From NCBI RefSeq assembly GCF_039529835.1, contig NZ_CP154262.1:2356001-2420000 (forward strand): a stretch of 64,000 nt of DNA, in the 5' to 3' direction. Below the pieces are notes generated by a model, which did no database searches, had not been told where the DNA came from, and worked only from the letters and a program-made list of their open reading frames with translations. The first letter of the stretch is position 1, and each line of letters opens with the position of its first letter. This DNA comes from Arthrobacter sp. TMP15 (GTDB lineage: Bacteria; Actinomycetota; Actinomycetes; Actinomycetales; Micrococcaceae). The position numbers and the translations under genes are program-made. Below, one piece after another: positions 43,480-53,338 of the stretch.

Positions 43480-44991
43480 TTACGCTACGAAAGCTGGCTG
43501 ATCTATATCAGACGGGGCACTGAGGGTCCCGCGAATAGCGGTGGCAGCTGCCACCACCGGAGAAACAAGGTGGGTACGCCCACCCTTTCCCTGACGTCCT
43601 TCAAAGTTGCGGTTGGAGGTTGAGGCGCAGCGCTCCCCCGGTTCTAGTTGGTCCGGGTTCATACCCAAACACATGGAACAACCCGCAAAGCGCCACTCGG
43701 CACCAAAGTCCAAGAAGACCTTATCCAACCCTTCAGCTTCTGCCTCCAGACGCACGCGGGCGGAGCCCGGTACCACCAGCATGCGGATGTTCGGATCCTT
43801 TTCGCGCCCGCGAATAATATCCGCGGCTGCTCGCAAATCTTCGATCCGGGAGTTGGTACAAGAGCCTAGGAATACCGTGTCAACACGGATCTCTTTCATG
43901 GGTGTACCCGGTTCCAAATCCATATAGGTCAGCGCACGCTCCGCGGCAGCCTTGGCGTTCTCATCACCAAAGTCGGATGGGAACGGCACGCTATCGCTCA
44001 ATGACACTCCTTGGCCCGGGTTGGTTCCCCAAGTGACGAACGGATCCAACGTGTTGGCGTCCAAGAACACCTCGGCGTCGAATTCGGCGTCGTCCTCGGT
44101 GGTCAGTGACCGCCAGTACTCAACAGCCGCATCCCACTCATCCCCGACTGGTGCGTGTGGACGGCCCTTAAGGTACTCGAAAGTGATCTCATCCGGGGCG
44201 ATCATTCCTGCACGGGCGCCAGCTTCGATGGACATATTGCAAATGGTCATGCGCGCATCCATGGATAGCGCCCGGATAGCTGAACCACGGTATTCCAGAA
44301 CGTAACCCTGCCCACCACCGGTTCCAATCTTTGCGATGATGGCCAGAATGATGTCTTTGGAGGTCACACCGGGGCGCAGTGCCCCTTCAACGTTGATGGC
44401 CATGGTCTTGAACGGCTTCAGCGGCAGTGTCTGAGTAGCCATGACGTGCTCGACTTCAGAAGTTCCGATACCAAACGCCAAAGCACCAACCGCGCCATGG
44501 GTTGAGGTGTGGGAGTCGCCACAGACAACCGTCATTCCCGGCTGAGTCAGGCCCAGCTGAGGACCCACAACGTGCACAATCCCTTGCTCTGCATCACCAA
44601 GGGAGTGCAGGCGAACACCAAATTCGGCGCAGTTATTACGCAAAGTCATGATCTGGGTGCGGCTGGTCAGATCCGCAATCGGCTTATCGATCGCCAATGT
44701 TGGAGTGTTGTGATCTTCCGTTGCTATGGTCAGGTCAGGGCGACGAAGCGGACGACCAGCCAAGCGCAGACCCTCGAATGCCTGTGGGGAAGTGACTTCG
44801 TGGATCAAGTGAAGATCGATGTACAAAAGGTCTGGCTGGGCGGCATTGCCCTCACCTTCACCATGAGTAACGACGTGATCACGCCAAACTTTCTCGGCCA
44901 GCGTCTTCGCGATCTTGCGCAGGGCAGAGGTTCCCGCTGCTACTTCCACTGCTGCGTTCTCCACTGTATGGGCTGTGGTTGACTCGCTCAC
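43480..44991 (-). CDS. leuC: 3-isopropylmalate dehydratase large subunit
   Basis: The 503-residue protein has the aconitase-type motifs [19 protein letters not shown] and [20 protein letters not shown], and the later cluster cysteines in CSMCLGMN. It binds a 4Fe-4S cluster and forms the dehydratase with LeuD. It starts at GTG 44991 with GGGAG about 7 bases upstream. The promoter region is shared with a divergent IclR regulator. Confidence 0.95.
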   Translation of the reverse strand: MSESTTAHTVENAAVEVAAGTSALRKIAKTLAEKVWRDHVVTHGEGEGNAAQPDLLYIDLHLIHEVTSPQAFEGLRLAGRPLRRPDLTIATEDHNTPTLAIDKPIADLTSRTQIMTLRNNCAEFGVRLHSLGDAEQGIVHVVGPQLGLTQPGMTVVCGDSHTSTHGAVGALAFGIGTSEVEHVMATQTLPLKPFKTMAINVEGALRPGVTSKDIILAIIAKIGTGGGQGYVLEYRGSAIRALSMDARMTICNMSIEAGARAGMIAPDEITFEYLKGRPHAPVGDEWDAAVEYWRSLTTEDDAEFDAEVFLDANTLDPFVTWGTNPGQGVSLSDSVPFPSDFGDENAKAAAERALTYMDLEPGTPMKEIRVDTVFLGSCTNSRIEDLRAAADIIRGREKDPNIRMLVVPGSARVRLEAEAEGLDKVFLDFGAEWRFAGCSMCLGMNPDQLEPGERCASTSNRNFEGRQGKGGRTHLVSPVVAAATAIRGTLSAPSDIDQPAFVA

Positions 44992-45133
44992 AGCAGCTCC
45001 CTTCCATTATTGAATCTGCGCTTGAAAGCCTGGTCCTCACGTAGAATCTGAGGTGACCATACGCAGAATCGTTGACTTGTATGCTTCCACTGTTCCAGTC
45101 TCATCCTGAGGGAAGCCAATTCTTCGATTTGCA

Positions 45134-45154
45134 TCTCACATGCTGAGACGTCAA
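45134..45154 (-). promoter_or_regulatory. Operator palindrome abutting the leuC promoter
   Basis: TCTCA-CATGC-TGAGA (45134-45148) is a perfect 5-bp inverted repeat. Directly upstream on the minus strand is TTGACG (45154-45149), a good -35 element for leuCD, so the palindrome fills the -35/-10 spacer. It is 16 bases from the start of the divergent IclR gene. A near copy lies before leuB (63414-63428). Confidence 0.6.
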
Positions 45155-45163
45155 TATCATTAC

Positions 45164-45883
45164 ATGGACAATTCTAGTGGCGTTGGCGTAATCGACAAAG
45201 CGGCTCTTGTGCTTGATGCACTGGAAGCCGGACCTACAACTTTGGCCCAGCTCGTAGCGGCCACCGGTTTGGCCCGGCCCACCGTGCACAGGCTGGCACT
45301 AGCCTTGGTACATCACAGGCTCGTCAGCCGGGACATGCAAGGGCGGTTTGTGCTGGGCAGCCGCCTAGTTGAACTAGCTTCGGCAGCTGGGGAAGACCGG
45401 CTCATTGCAGCTGCCGGCCCTGTTTTGCTGCAATTGCGCGACTCCACCGGGGAGAGCGCTCAAATTTTCCGCCGCCAGGGCGATTCCCGCGTCTGTGTGG
45501 CATCCGCGGAACGGCCCATCGGTTTGCGCGACACCATCCCCGTGGGCACCCAGCTCACAATGAAGGCTGGTTCAGCCGCACAGGTCTTGTTGGCATGGGA
45601 AGACCACGAGCGTCTGCTCGAGGGCTTGCAAAATGCCCGCTTCACTCCCACGGTTCTGGCCGGAGTCCGCCGTCGCGGGTGGGGCCAGAGCCTTGGTGAA
45701 CGCGAGCCCGGAGTGGCCTCAGTTTCAGCCCCCGTGCGCGGCCCTTCAGGTCGCGTCATCGCGGCTGTCTCCATTTCCGGCCCCATCGAGCGGCTCACAC
45801 GCCAGCCCGGTCGCCTGCACGCAGAAATTGTTTGCAATGCCTCTCGTATCCTGACCGAGGCATTGCGCAAGAGCACCCACTAG
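45164..45883 (+). CDS. IclR-family regulator of leucine synthesis (LtbR/NdgR-like)
   Basis: The 239-residue protein has an N-terminal winged HTH (TTLAQLVAATGLARPTVHRLA) and a C-terminal IclR effector domain (ESAQIFRRQGDSRVCVASAE; SVSAPVRGPSGRVIAAVSISG). It is divergent from leuCD. In actinobacteria that arrangement belongs to LtbR/NdgR, which control leuCD, leuB and related genes. ATG 45164 is preferred over 45140 because the longer frame begins inside the operator palindrome. Confidence 0.85.
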   Translation: MDNSSGVGVIDKAALVLDALEAGPTTLAQLVAATGLARPTVHRLALALVHHRLVSRDMQGRFVLGSRLVELASAAGEDRLIAAAGPVLLQLRDSTGESAQIFRRQGDSRVCVASAERPIGLRDTIPVGTQLTMKAGSAAQVLLAWEDHERLLEGLQNARFTPTVLAGVRRRGWGQSLGEREPGVASVSAPVRGPSGRVIAAVSISGPIERLTRQPGRLHAEIVCNASRILTEALRKSTH

Positions 45884-45916
45884 CAGCATATTTCCCAACT
45901 CAGGTATGGTTTGCGC

Positions 45917-46453
45917 ATGAGCCAATACGCTGTGTTCCTCCGTGGGGTCAACGTCGGTGGAATCAATGTGAAGATGGCCGAGCTCCGCGCAGCCCTCGCT
46001 ACACTGCCTTTGGCTAAGGTTAAAACTCTTCTGGCCTCCGGCAATGTGGTCTGCACGGCAGAGGCCTCCGTCCCGGAAATAAAGTCCTGGATAGAGGCCC
46101 TCTTGCGTGAGAAATTTGGTTATGACGCGTGGGTTGTTGTCCTAAACAAGCCACAACTGGAATCCATCATCGAGGCGTGCCCCTGGCCAGCTGATAGCCC
46201 AGAGCGCCACTGTTACCTGACACTATCCTCCGATTCGGCAGTGTTGGATGAACTCGTCCGGCACGGAATGGAGCTACCCGGGGTGGAACTTGCCAGGCTT
46301 AGCCCCGAAGCTCTGGCTTGGCCGGTAACAACGGGAGGCACCTTGGACAGCCCGTTCAGCAAGCTGTCGGCGAGGCCCCGCTACAAAAGTACAACAACGA
46401 CCCGCAACCTGCGCACGTTGCTGAAGTGCCGAGACGCGATGACTGAGGGTTAA
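45917..46453 (+). CDS. DUF1697-family protein
   Basis: The 178-residue protein opens YAVFLRGVNVGGINVKMAEL and has LASGNVVCTAE, the usual start of DUF1697. ATG 45917 fits the family N-terminus. The family has no firmly known function. It follows the IclR gene by 33 bases. Confidence 0.85.
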   Translation: MSQYAVFLRGVNVGGINVKMAELRAALATLPLAKVKTLLASGNVVCTAEASVPEIKSWIEALLREKFGYDAWVVVLNKPQLESIIEACPWPADSPERHCYLTLSSDSAVLDELVRHGMELPGVELARLSPEALAWPVTTGGTLDSPFSKLSARPRYKSTTTTRNLRTLLKCRDAMTEG

Positions 46454-46460
46454 CACAACA

Positions 46461-46527
46461 CGGTTGAGGTTGGAGATGATCTCACCCCGGAGGAACGAAG
46501 GGGTGAGATCATCTCCAACCTCAACCG
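46461..46527. repeat. Perfect 28-bp-stem hairpin
   Basis: The arms at 46461-46488 and 46500-46527 are exact reverse complements over 28 bases around an 11-base loop (GGAGGAACGAA). The arms begin CGGTTGAGGTTGGAGATGAT. It lies between the convergent DUF1697 and GTPase genes and could end transcripts from both sides, but there is no T-tract. A diverged half copy lies at 53139-53163. Confidence 0.9.
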
Positions 46528-46572
46528 CGGGTAGTGGGGGCGCCGCCGGTCAGATACGTGCGGCTAAGGACC

Positions 46573-48186
46573 TCAGGTACGAGCGAGATTCAAGGCCTCT
46601 TGAAACTCACGGTATTGGTCAATCTCTGCCTCGGTTGGGAGAATAATCAGCTGATTTGAAACTGCAGCGATGCTGGCACGCAACCGCCGTCGAGCCTGAG
46701 CGCCACGACTTTTAGACCCGGCAAGGGCCAGGAACTTGCTTGTCACGGCAAGGAAAATCCCCAACACAACACCGGCGAGCACCATCAGCGTAGGCAGGGG
46801 CCAGCCCTCAACCTGTGGTACATCAGGGACGGGAAGCTGGAAATATCCCAGCACTGCAAGCGTGCCCAGCCATACCAGTCCCCCCACCGCAACCAGGAGC
46901 GCAAACCATTGGATGAGCCCAAATACCGGCCACCACCACGCTCGCGTGTTAGCTTTCAGATCCGTGCCCGCCATTGCTTGATCCAGTGCGTCAGGTAACG
47001 CGGCCCGGTTACTGCGGGCAGCGGCCCTGATCGATGCCCGCCACGGGCCCGGCGCGCCCAAACTGGCTGCATCGCCAAAATCACGGACCGAGGAATCCAC
47101 TTGGGCCAGCTCAGCCGATCCAGGCGGCGGCATCGAGGTCCTATTCACCTCGGAGGCCCCTCCGCGCCGCAGGCTCAGCCTGCGCAGCGGATCCTTCCTC
47201 AATCGCGACAACCAGCGAGTCACCGGCCAGCCTGTTTTCTTGGTAGCTTCCAACCGGTAGGAGGACTGCACGGCAGTGACAACCGTTTCAACGTGCACTG
47301 CGTTGGCCAGCCCAGCAGCCAACGCCTTTCTATCCTGCTGGTGCACCCCAGCAGCGTTCCCTCCTCCGGACGCGTCGGAGAGTTGCTGAGCGGCCACAGC
47401 AACATCGGCCGCCAACCGAGCAGATTTAGCGGCTTTAGCTTTAACCACGGCGGAAATTTTACGTCGAAGTTCAAGCACTCCCTCGCCCGTCACAGCCGAA
47501 ACCCCGGACACCACCACTTTGCCCAACCCGTCATGGTCCAAAATTGCTGCCAAGGACTCAAGCACGGGTTTCACTTCGGCAATGGCTAGCCTGTCCACCT
47601 GATTCAGCACCACAAGTGTCACCGAAGCGTGAGTGGAAAACGGTCTAATAAAGTCGTTGTGGATGGTGGCATCGGCGTATTTTTGCGGGTCAACAACCCA
47701 CACCAAAACATCTACCTGCCCGGCAAGACGCTCAACAATGCTCCGGTTACTCAACTGGACCGAATCGAAATCTGGCAGGTCAAGCAACACCAGCCCGCCG
47801 CCGTCGTCCGACAAACCGGGAACAATGTCACCTTCCCTGCGATCTGCGATCTCAAGCCAGTCCAGCAGCGGCGCGCTGCCCTCCGCCCCCCACACCATTG
47901 CCAGCGGTTCACTGGTGGTGGGGCGGCGCACAGCAACCCTAGCAACATCCGTGGCGGCAACCGCGTTGAACAACGAGGATTTTCCGCTGCCGGTAGCACC
48001 AAAAAAACCAACAACCGTGTGATCGGCGCTGAGCGAACGTCTGGACGTGGCGCGCTCAAGCACAGCATAAACCTGCGCCAAAGCACCGTCGTCAAGGCGC
48101 CCCTCCCCCAATTCTCGGGCCTGATTCAGCCCTACAAGCTGTCGATCCAGCGTTGACTCAGCACGTGTCAGACGATGCCGACTCAT
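46573..48186 (-). CDS. Membrane-associated dynamin-like GTPase (second of a pair)
   Basis: The 537-residue protein has a P-loop VGFFGATGSGKSSLFNAVAA (about 59-78), a switch/Walker B region LLDLPDFDS and the NKxD-like VVLNQVDRL. A hydrophobic pair at about 425-490 (WWWPVFGLIQWFALLVAVG; LMVLAGVVLGIFLAV) should anchor it in the membrane. It overlaps the upstream GTPase gene as ATGA, so they are translated together and may form a heteromer, as bacterial dynamin-like pairs do. Its biological role is not known. Confidence 0.75.
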   Translation of the reverse strand: MSRHRLTRAESTLDRQLVGLNQARELGEGRLDDGALAQVYAVLERATSRRSLSADHTVVGFFGATGSGKSSLFNAVAATDVARVAVRRPTTSEPLAMVWGAEGSAPLLDWLEIADRREGDIVPGLSDDGGGLVLLDLPDFDSVQLSNRSIVERLAGQVDVLVWVVDPQKYADATIHNDFIRPFSTHASVTLVVLNQVDRLAIAEVKPVLESLAAILDHDGLGKVVVSGVSAVTGEGVLELRRKISAVVKAKAAKSARLAADVAVAAQQLSDASGGGNAAGVHQQDRKALAAGLANAVHVETVVTAVQSSYRLEATKKTGWPVTRWLSRLRKDPLRRLSLRRGGASEVNRTSMPPPGSAELAQVDSSVRDFGDAASLGAPGPWRASIRAAARSNRAALPDALDQAMAGTDLKANTRAWWWPVFGLIQWFALLVAVGGLVWLGTLAVLGYFQLPVPDVPQVEGWPLPTLMVLAGVVLGIFLAVTSKFLALAGSKSRGAQARRRLRASIAAVSNQLIILPTEAEIDQYREFQEALNLART

Positions 48187-50120
48187 GCTCGCTTCCCTTC
48201 ATCACTGCGGCTTCTTCTGCCACGCTGACCGTCCCTTGCACCGAGGTCGCTAAGCTGCGCAGCTAGCTCGTCAAGGTGCTTCACCAGTGGATCAGATGCG
48301 CCTTCCGCCGATCCTAGCCTGCTGAGGAACCGCTGCTGCTGTCGCTCAAGCAGACCATCACAACGCATATCCAACGATTCTTTGGCTTCTTTGGCCAAAC
48401 GCCGTACGGCATCTTCACCAAAGATGGCTTCCAAGAGTTTTTGACCTACGACGGCGGTCCCTCCCGCGATTCCCACTTCGGCTCCCGTCAGTCCCCCGGT
48501 AAAGGAGAAAACTACTATCATCAAAATGACGCCCAGCCCGTTGACACCAAAGGACAACCATCTGGCTTGGGAGCGCTTCGCAGCACCCTCGGCCCGAATC
48601 AATGCCATGACTTCGCCTTGCCACGTCCGGATTTCAGCGGCAACTTCTGTGGCAAAATCTGGGCTCACGCCGGAGAGGTCGTCCATGGCCAGAAGCTGGC
48701 GACCTGCCGGATCTGCCCGCCAACGTTGATCAGCGTCCTCGCATGCTCGGGCGCCTTGGTCAACAATGACAGCTTGTAAGCCCGTTTCAATAGCCACCTC
48801 AACTTTGACGGCCGGTGGCGGTTGCCCCTTGAAGAAAGCACCAATTCTGTCACGTACACGACCGATACCGTTTTCAAGAGCCCGGAAGAATTCACCCGTG
48901 CCCACAAAATCCTGCCAGCGGGCGAGTACTTCCCCTCGGAGTAGGCTGCCATCACTGGTTGCCTTGCTGATGCGGGTGGAGGCGTCAGCAAAAGCGGCGT
49001 GAACGTCTGCTTCAAGTTGCCTGCTGGCGTCCTGTTGGGCTTGCACTGCCAAACCCAACGAGTTCAGCCGGTCACTCAGTGAGCGGACCGTGCCGTTAAG
49101 CGTGCGGCGCACAATCTCGGCCCGGCCTGCAGCATCACTGCCAATTTGGTCAAGCCAGCTCGTGATCGGTGCCACGGCATCGGATGGGAGCATGCCCATC
49201 TCATCCAGATTCGATTCCGGCACAATGAACAGTTCCGCTCCGGATAGGCCTTCTCGGATCAACATTTCCTGCAGGTCTGCAGCAATCTCCTGTTCGGCAC
49301 CTGCCGGAACCCTGTCCAGGATGACTGCCACTGTAATGTCTCGCGAGGCCGCGTCAAGAAGAAGCTTCCAAGGCACAGCATCGGCGTACCTGTTGGCGGT
49401 TGTAACGAACAGCCAGAGGTCCGCAGCCGCCAGAAGTTGCCCCGCCAGCTGGCGGTTGTCATCTGAGATGGAGTCCACATCAGGGGCATCAAGGATGGCG
49501 ACACCGGCGGGAACTGCCGGATCTGCGACCAGTACCAGCGAAGTCATAGCGCCAGCATCCGGGGCTACACCTGCACGTGATGCAGGAGTGTTGTCCTTTA
49601 CACGTCCGCCCTGGACGCGATGGAGTGTCGGTAGCACCCGCGAGGAGGTGAACCACGGGGCATCGTCGGGGTGGTGTAGCAGTATAGGTTGGCGTGTGGT
49701 GGGCCGAATCGCGCCGGACCGAGTCACAGGATGGCCCATCAGCGCATTCACGAGCGTTGACTTCCCAGCCCCAGTTGAACCTCCTACAACCGCTAGCAGA
49801 GGAGCATCTAAGCTTCGCCATCTGGGCAGGATGTAGTCATCCAGCTGGCCCAGAGCGGACGACGCCGTGGCGCGGGCTTGCTCTACACCTGGCAATTCCA
49901 GTGGAAGGACCAGCTTGGCCAGCTCGGTCCGCACACGCTCAAGCAGCCCAACAGCTGCTTCCTGCTCAGCGGACTGCTCTGCCGAGGCAGCGGCCGTACT
50001 CGCGCTGCTCGCATTATTCTCGCTTGGGTGACTCAAATCGGAGGGGCTCACAGCTTTATCATGCCAGTTCCGGGCAAGGTACAGGGTATTGGCAGACGCT
50101 ATTTGAAGATCCGTGGGCAA
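48183..50120 (-). CDS. Dynamin-like GTPase (first of a pair)
   Basis: The protein has up to 645 residues. The P-loop VVGGSTGAGKSTLVNALMG (about 111-129) is followed by TRSGAIRPTTRQPILL and the Walker B AILDAPDVDS. A hydrophobic segment near 540-575 (GVNGLGVILMIVVFSFTGG) suggests membrane contact. The start is uncertain: TTG 50120 is the longest, GTG 50051 gives MSPSDLSHPSE and is also plausible. Coupled to the second GTPase. Confidence 0.75.
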   Translation of the reverse strand: MPTDLQIASANTLYLARNWHDKAVSPSDLSHPSENNASSASTAAASAEQSAEQEAAVGLLERVRTELAKLVLPLELPGVEQARATASSALGQLDDYILPRWRSLDAPLLAVVGGSTGAGKSTLVNALMGHPVTRSGAIRPTTRQPILLHHPDDAPWFTSSRVLPTLHRVQGGRVKDNTPASRAGVAPDAGAMTSLVLVADPAVPAGVAILDAPDVDSISDDNRQLAGQLLAAADLWLFVTTANRYADAVPWKLLLDAASRDITVAVILDRVPAGAEQEIAADLQEMLIREGLSGAELFIVPESNLDEMGMLPSDAVAPITSWLDQIGSDAAGRAEIVRRTLNGTVRSLSDRLNSLGLAVQAQQDASRQLEADVHAAFADASTRISKATSDGSLLRGEVLARWQDFVGTGEFFRALENGIGRVRDRIGAFFKGQPPPAVKVEVAIETGLQAVIVDQGARACEDADQRWRADPAGRQLLAMDDLSGVSPDFATEVAAEIRTWQGEVMALIRAEGAAKRSQARWLSFGVNGLGVILMIVVFSFTGGLTGAEVGIAGGTAVVGQKLLEAIFGEDAVRRLAKEAKESLDMRCDGLLERQQQRFLSRLGSAEGASDPLVKHLDELAAQLSDLGARDGQRGRRSRSDEGKRA

Positions 50121-50155
50121 CAGGCACCCCTTGTGGTCCGCCTCTCAATCCGATG

Positions 50156-50301
50156 CTCGCTCACTCCACGTCGTGTTTTCTTAAACGATCGCTCAGTTTA
50201 TGTTGACTTTTTCGGGACGCTCGCTCAGTTGTTGTCAGGTCCTATTTGACTTGGGATGGCGCAAATCGATCACGGTTTAAAAACGACGTGGAGTGAGCGA
50301 G
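50156..50301. repeat. Inverted repeat of the AGTGAGCGAG family
   Basis: CTCGCTCACTCCACGTCGT (50156-50174) and ACGACGTGGAGTGAGCGAG (50283-50301) are perfect 19-bp inverted copies 108 bases apart. Further copies of the core lie at 50219-50228 (GCTCGCTCAG) and 50309-50320 (GAGTGAGCGAGC). The gap is the 5' region of the GTPase pair. Confidence 0.85.
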
Positions 50302-50336
50302 TGCCATGAGTGAGCGAGCGTCATGGGAAAGCAAAA

Positions 50337-50364
50337 GGCCGGGAAGCTTTTCAGCTTCCCGGCC
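50337..50364 (-). terminator. Rho-independent terminator after the tRNA pair
   Basis: GGCCGGGAAGCT and AGCTTCCCGGCC form a perfect 12-bp stem with a 4-base loop. On the minus strand it is followed by TTTTGCTTT and on the plus strand by TTTGTTTT, so it can act both ways. It lies 9 bases after the tRNA-Glu 3' end. Confidence 0.9.
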
Positions 50365-50373
50365 TTTGTTTTG

Positions 50374-50446
50374 TGACCCCAGCGGGATTCGAACCCGCGT
50401 TACCGCCGTGAGAGGGCAGCGTACTAGGCCGCTATACGATGGGGCC
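50374..50446 (-). tRNA. tRNA-Glu (anticodon CTC)
   Basis: The minus strand folds as a 73-base cloverleaf: acceptor GGCCCCA/TGGGGTC, D-loop TAGCGGCCTAG, anticodon loop CTCTCAC (CTC at 34-36) on a CTGCC/GGCGG stem, and T-loop GGTTCGAATCC. CCA is not encoded. It follows tRNA-Gln by 89 bases and ends before a terminator. Confidence 0.95.
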
Positions 50447-50535
50447 CTAATACATTCATTTCTTGCTCAACGAACTTCAAGAATATTACCTGAAGTCTGC
50501 CTCACTCGCCAAATGAAAGGCGGCTTTTACAAGCG

Positions 50536-50607
50536 CTGGGATACCAGGACTCGAACCTAGAATGTCGGTACCAGAAACCGATGTGTTGCCAATTACACCA
50601 TATCCCA
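50536..50607 (-). tRNA. tRNA-Gln (anticodon CTG)
   Basis: The minus strand gives a 72-base cloverleaf: acceptor TGGGATA/TATCCCA, anticodon stem TCGGT/ACCGA with loop TTCTGGT (CTG) and T-loop GGTTCGAGTCC. CCA is not encoded. It probably heads a two-tRNA transcript with tRNA-Glu. Confidence 0.95.
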
Positions 50608-50735
50608 ATGGCTGCACGCAGGCTGAAACCCGCGGGTTTCCCCAAGGTTTCTACGGCCCTCGCGCCGGGATAAAACTATACCCGAGAGTTTGCTGAACTC
50701 CAAAACGGTAATGGTGCTTTAGGCCGAGCGGTACA

Positions 50736-51533
50736 TCACACTCGTGCGGCGTGAGTGTGCAGTCCCAACAAGGAATGCACTTGATCCAGATCGGTAACAA
50801 CACGCAGCCCGGCCGCCACCGATGCGTCACCTTCGGAGACGTCGGGAGCCACCTTGCCGCTCCTGTTTAACCACACACTGTGCATGCCCGCGTTCGCTGC
50901 ACCAACGCCGTCGACCATAAAATTATCGCCTACATACATAGTCTCCCCCGGCACTGTACCGAGCTGTCTACAGCCTTCAAGGAAAATGGCCGGATCTGGC
51001 TTGGAGGCATTGACCGTGTCGATACCAACAAGGACCTCTATGCGACTCAGCCCGGCCACATCCAGCTTGGTTCGCTGGTAATCATGGACATTATTGCTGA
51101 CGGCGCCATACGGAATGCCGGCGGCGTCCAAGGCATCCAACAGCGGTATTACGTCGGCGAAAGCCTGGATTGATTGTGGTTGCGCTGTCTCAAAATCGGA
51201 GATCCACCGCTGCTCAACGGCGTCATTAAATTCCAGGAACCCCAACCTGTCGAACACAACCCTGGCCCGCAAACCTCGCTGCTGAGCAAAGGTGAACTCC
51301 CCGGCAACATAGCGGTCATAGTACTCAAGTGGATCAGCCATGTACAGGGCAGCGAAATCCTCCCAATCAGCAGCCGTGAAATCAGGCAGCAGCCGCTCCG
51401 AGGCGAAGACCATGGCATCCGCCATAGCTCGATACAAATCAACTAATGTCTCATCGATGTCAAATAAAACACCCTTGACCCGCCCCGGGAACGGGGCGGG
51501 ATCAAGGTTGTTTATTGGCGCCACAGGGATCAA
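50736..51533 (-). CDS. HAD-superfamily hydrolase
   Basis: The 265-residue protein has HAD motif [15 protein letters not shown] (Asp25, Asp27), motif II-like YGAVSNN, and motif [20 protein letters not shown] and [17 protein letters not shown]. It is a phosphatase of the subgroup with a helical cap. The substrate is unknown. The TTG start at 51533 overlaps the gltX stop as TTGA; GTG 51524 is also possible. Confidence 0.85.
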   Translation of the reverse strand: MIPVAPINNLDPAPFPGRVKGVLFDIDETLVDLYRAMADAMVFASERLLPDFTAADWEDFAALYMADPLEYYDRYVAGEFTFAQQRGLRARVVFDRLGFLEFNDAVEQRWISDFETAQPQSIQAFADVIPLLDALDAAGIPYGAVSNNVHDYQRTKLDVAGLSRIEVLVGIDTVNASKPDPAIFLEGCRQLGTVPGETMYVGDNFMVDGVGAANAGMHSVWLNRSGKVAPDVSEGDASVAAGLRVVTDLDQVHSLLGLHTHAARV

Positions 51534-53038
51534 GACCGAGAGCTCCTGAAAGCCCGCAGACGGGTCAGGGTGGATTCCTTACCCAGGATGACCATGGACT
51601 CAAATAGCGGCGGGGAGACCTTGCGTCCCGATAGGGCGGTGCGCACGGGGCCAAAAGCGAAGCGTGGCTTAATGCCCAGGCCCTCAACAAGTGCGCTCTT
51701 CAAGGACGCCTGAATACCTTCGGCGCTCCAATCCTCAAGGGGTTCCAGTGCCGCCAGCGCAGCATCCAGCACCTCACTTAGGTTCTCCGGCATGCCCTTG
51801 AGTGCATCGTCGGCGACGTCGACGCCGTCGTCGGTTTTGAAAAGGAAGGCAATCATCTCAGGCGCCTCACCGAGTAAGGTGATGCGCTCCTGGACTAACG
51901 GCGCAGCTTCGGTCAGAATCTCGTTTTCGCGAGCTGAGAGCGTCTCGCCTACCAGACCTGCCGCCTGCAAATATGGCACAAGCCGGTTGCGGAAATCGAT
52001 GCCATCCAGCAGGCGCACGTGCGTGCCGTTAATGGCTTCAGCCTTCTTGATATCAAAGCGCGCCGGATTGCCCAAGACGTCATGAATATCGAAGTTTTCT
52101 ACCAGCTGCTCAACGGTGAAAATGTCCTCATCGGCGGAGAGCGACCACCCCAGCAGGGACAGGTAGTTCAGCAGACCTTCTGGAATGAAACCATGATCGC
52201 GGTGCAGGAACAGGCTCGCCTCGGGGTCACGCTTGGAAAGCTTCTTATTCCCGGCACCCATCACGTAGGGCAGGTGACCGAACAGGGGCATGTACTTCGC
52301 CACACCCACCGCATATAGCGCCTCATAAAGGGCTACCTGGCGGGGTGTTGAGGAGAGCAAATCCTCCCCGCGCAGCACGTGAGTGACACCCATGAGGGCA
52401 TCATCAACAGGGTTTACCAGCGTGTACAGGGGCGCACCGTTGGGGCGAACAATTGCGTAGTCCGGGACTGATCCTGCCTTAAAGGTGATCTCGCCCCGGA
52501 CCAAGTCTGTGAACGTGATGTCGGTATCAGGCATGCGCAAGCGCAGCGCCGGTTGCCGGCCCTCCTCCTTAAAAGCAGAAATCTGCTCGGGTGTGAGGTC
52601 GCGGTCAAAGTTGTCGTATCCAAGCTTAACGTCCCGACCAGCTGCCTTGTGACGAGATTCAACTTCTTCAGGTGTGGAGTAAGACTCATATGCATGCCCG
52701 CCGGCCACCAGCTTGGCAATGACGTCCGTGTAGATATCACCGCGCTGCGACTGACGGTACGGTTCGTGGGGCCCACCAACCTCAACTCCCTCATCCCAGG
52801 TGATACCCAACCACGTGAGCCCATCAAGGAGTTGGAGGTAACTCTCTTCGCTGTCACGTTTGGCGTCGGTATCTTCGATGCGGAAAATCATCTTTCCGCC
52901 GGTATGCCGGGCGTAGGCCCAGTTAAAGAGGGCCGTGCGGATCAGGCCAACGTGGGGGGTTCCCGTGGGTGACGGGCAGAACCGGACCCTGACAGGAGTT
53001 TCGGCGGTAACAGTGGGAATTAAGGCAGCAATAGTCAT
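51530..53038 (-). CDS. gltX: Glutamyl-tRNA synthetase
   Basis: The 502-residue protein is a class I synthetase with the HIGH-equivalent [19 protein letters not shown] (23-41) and the KLSKRDPEA loop. It charges tRNA-Glu and, in actinobacteria, also tRNA-Gln, which is later amidated by GatCAB. Its neighbours are tRNA-Glu and tRNA-Gln genes about 1 kb downstream. Confidence 0.97.
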   Translation of the reverse strand: MTIAALIPTVTAETPVRVRFCPSPTGTPHVGLIRTALFNWAYARHTGGKMIFRIEDTDAKRDSEESYLQLLDGLTWLGITWDEGVEVGGPHEPYRQSQRGDIYTDVIAKLVAGGHAYESYSTPEEVESRHKAAGRDVKLGYDNFDRDLTPEQISAFKEEGRQPALRLRMPDTDITFTDLVRGEITFKAGSVPDYAIVRPNGAPLYTLVNPVDDALMGVTHVLRGEDLLSSTPRQVALYEALYAVGVAKYMPLFGHLPYVMGAGNKKLSKRDPEASLFLHRDHGFIPEGLLNYLSLLGWSLSADEDIFTVEQLVENFDIHDVLGNPARFDIKKAEAINGTHVRLLDGIDFRNRLVPYLQAAGLVGETLSARENEILTEAAPLVQERITLLGEAPEMIAFLFKTDDGVDVADDALKGMPENLSEVLDAALAALEPLEDWSAEGIQASLKSALVEGLGIKPRFAFGPVRTALSGRKVSPPLFESMVILGKESTLTRLRAFRSSRS

Positions 53039-53338
53039 GATGGCTCCAGTTTAGCCTCATGGTCAATGCCGCCGTCGAACTCACCGGTGACCTGCGAGGC
53101 CCTCACGAGACGACGGAGGCCTGCGCGAAGGGCGAAGAGGTGTCATTATCTCCAACCTCAACGGCAGGGGAGCGGAACGAGGCCACATATCTGGGACCAT
53201 CACAAGCAATTCCGGATACATTTTTAATCACAATTTCATAACGGTGAACTTAAGTGTCACTCCCTCAGGTAAGTTACTCGGCAGTAGCTTAAGTTGTTAG
53301 CTACATCACATTGCTCAACTTTTCGTGAGGAACAGCCC
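53039..53338. other. Intergenic region with a repeat half-copy
   Basis: This gap lies between the divergent gltX and heptad-repeat genes. Bases 53139-53163 match one arm of the 28-bp hairpin at 46500-46527 (ATCTCCAACCTCAAC is identical), and GCGGAACGAGG nearby resembles its loop. A separate palindrome lies at 53271-53290. Confidence 0.55.
53271..53290 (+). promoter_or_regulatory. Operator-like palindrome before the heptad-repeat gene
   Basis: AAGTTACT-CGGC-AGTAGCTT has 8-base arms that match at 7 positions, 49 bases before the ATG at 53339. The TTACT...AGTA form is typical of TetR-family sites. No TetR gene is in the window. Confidence 0.4.

Noticed and set aside
50625-50640. Palindrome GAAACCCGCGGGTTTC
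   Set aside because: It has no loop, no T-tract and no repeat elsewhere in the window, so I could not give it a role.
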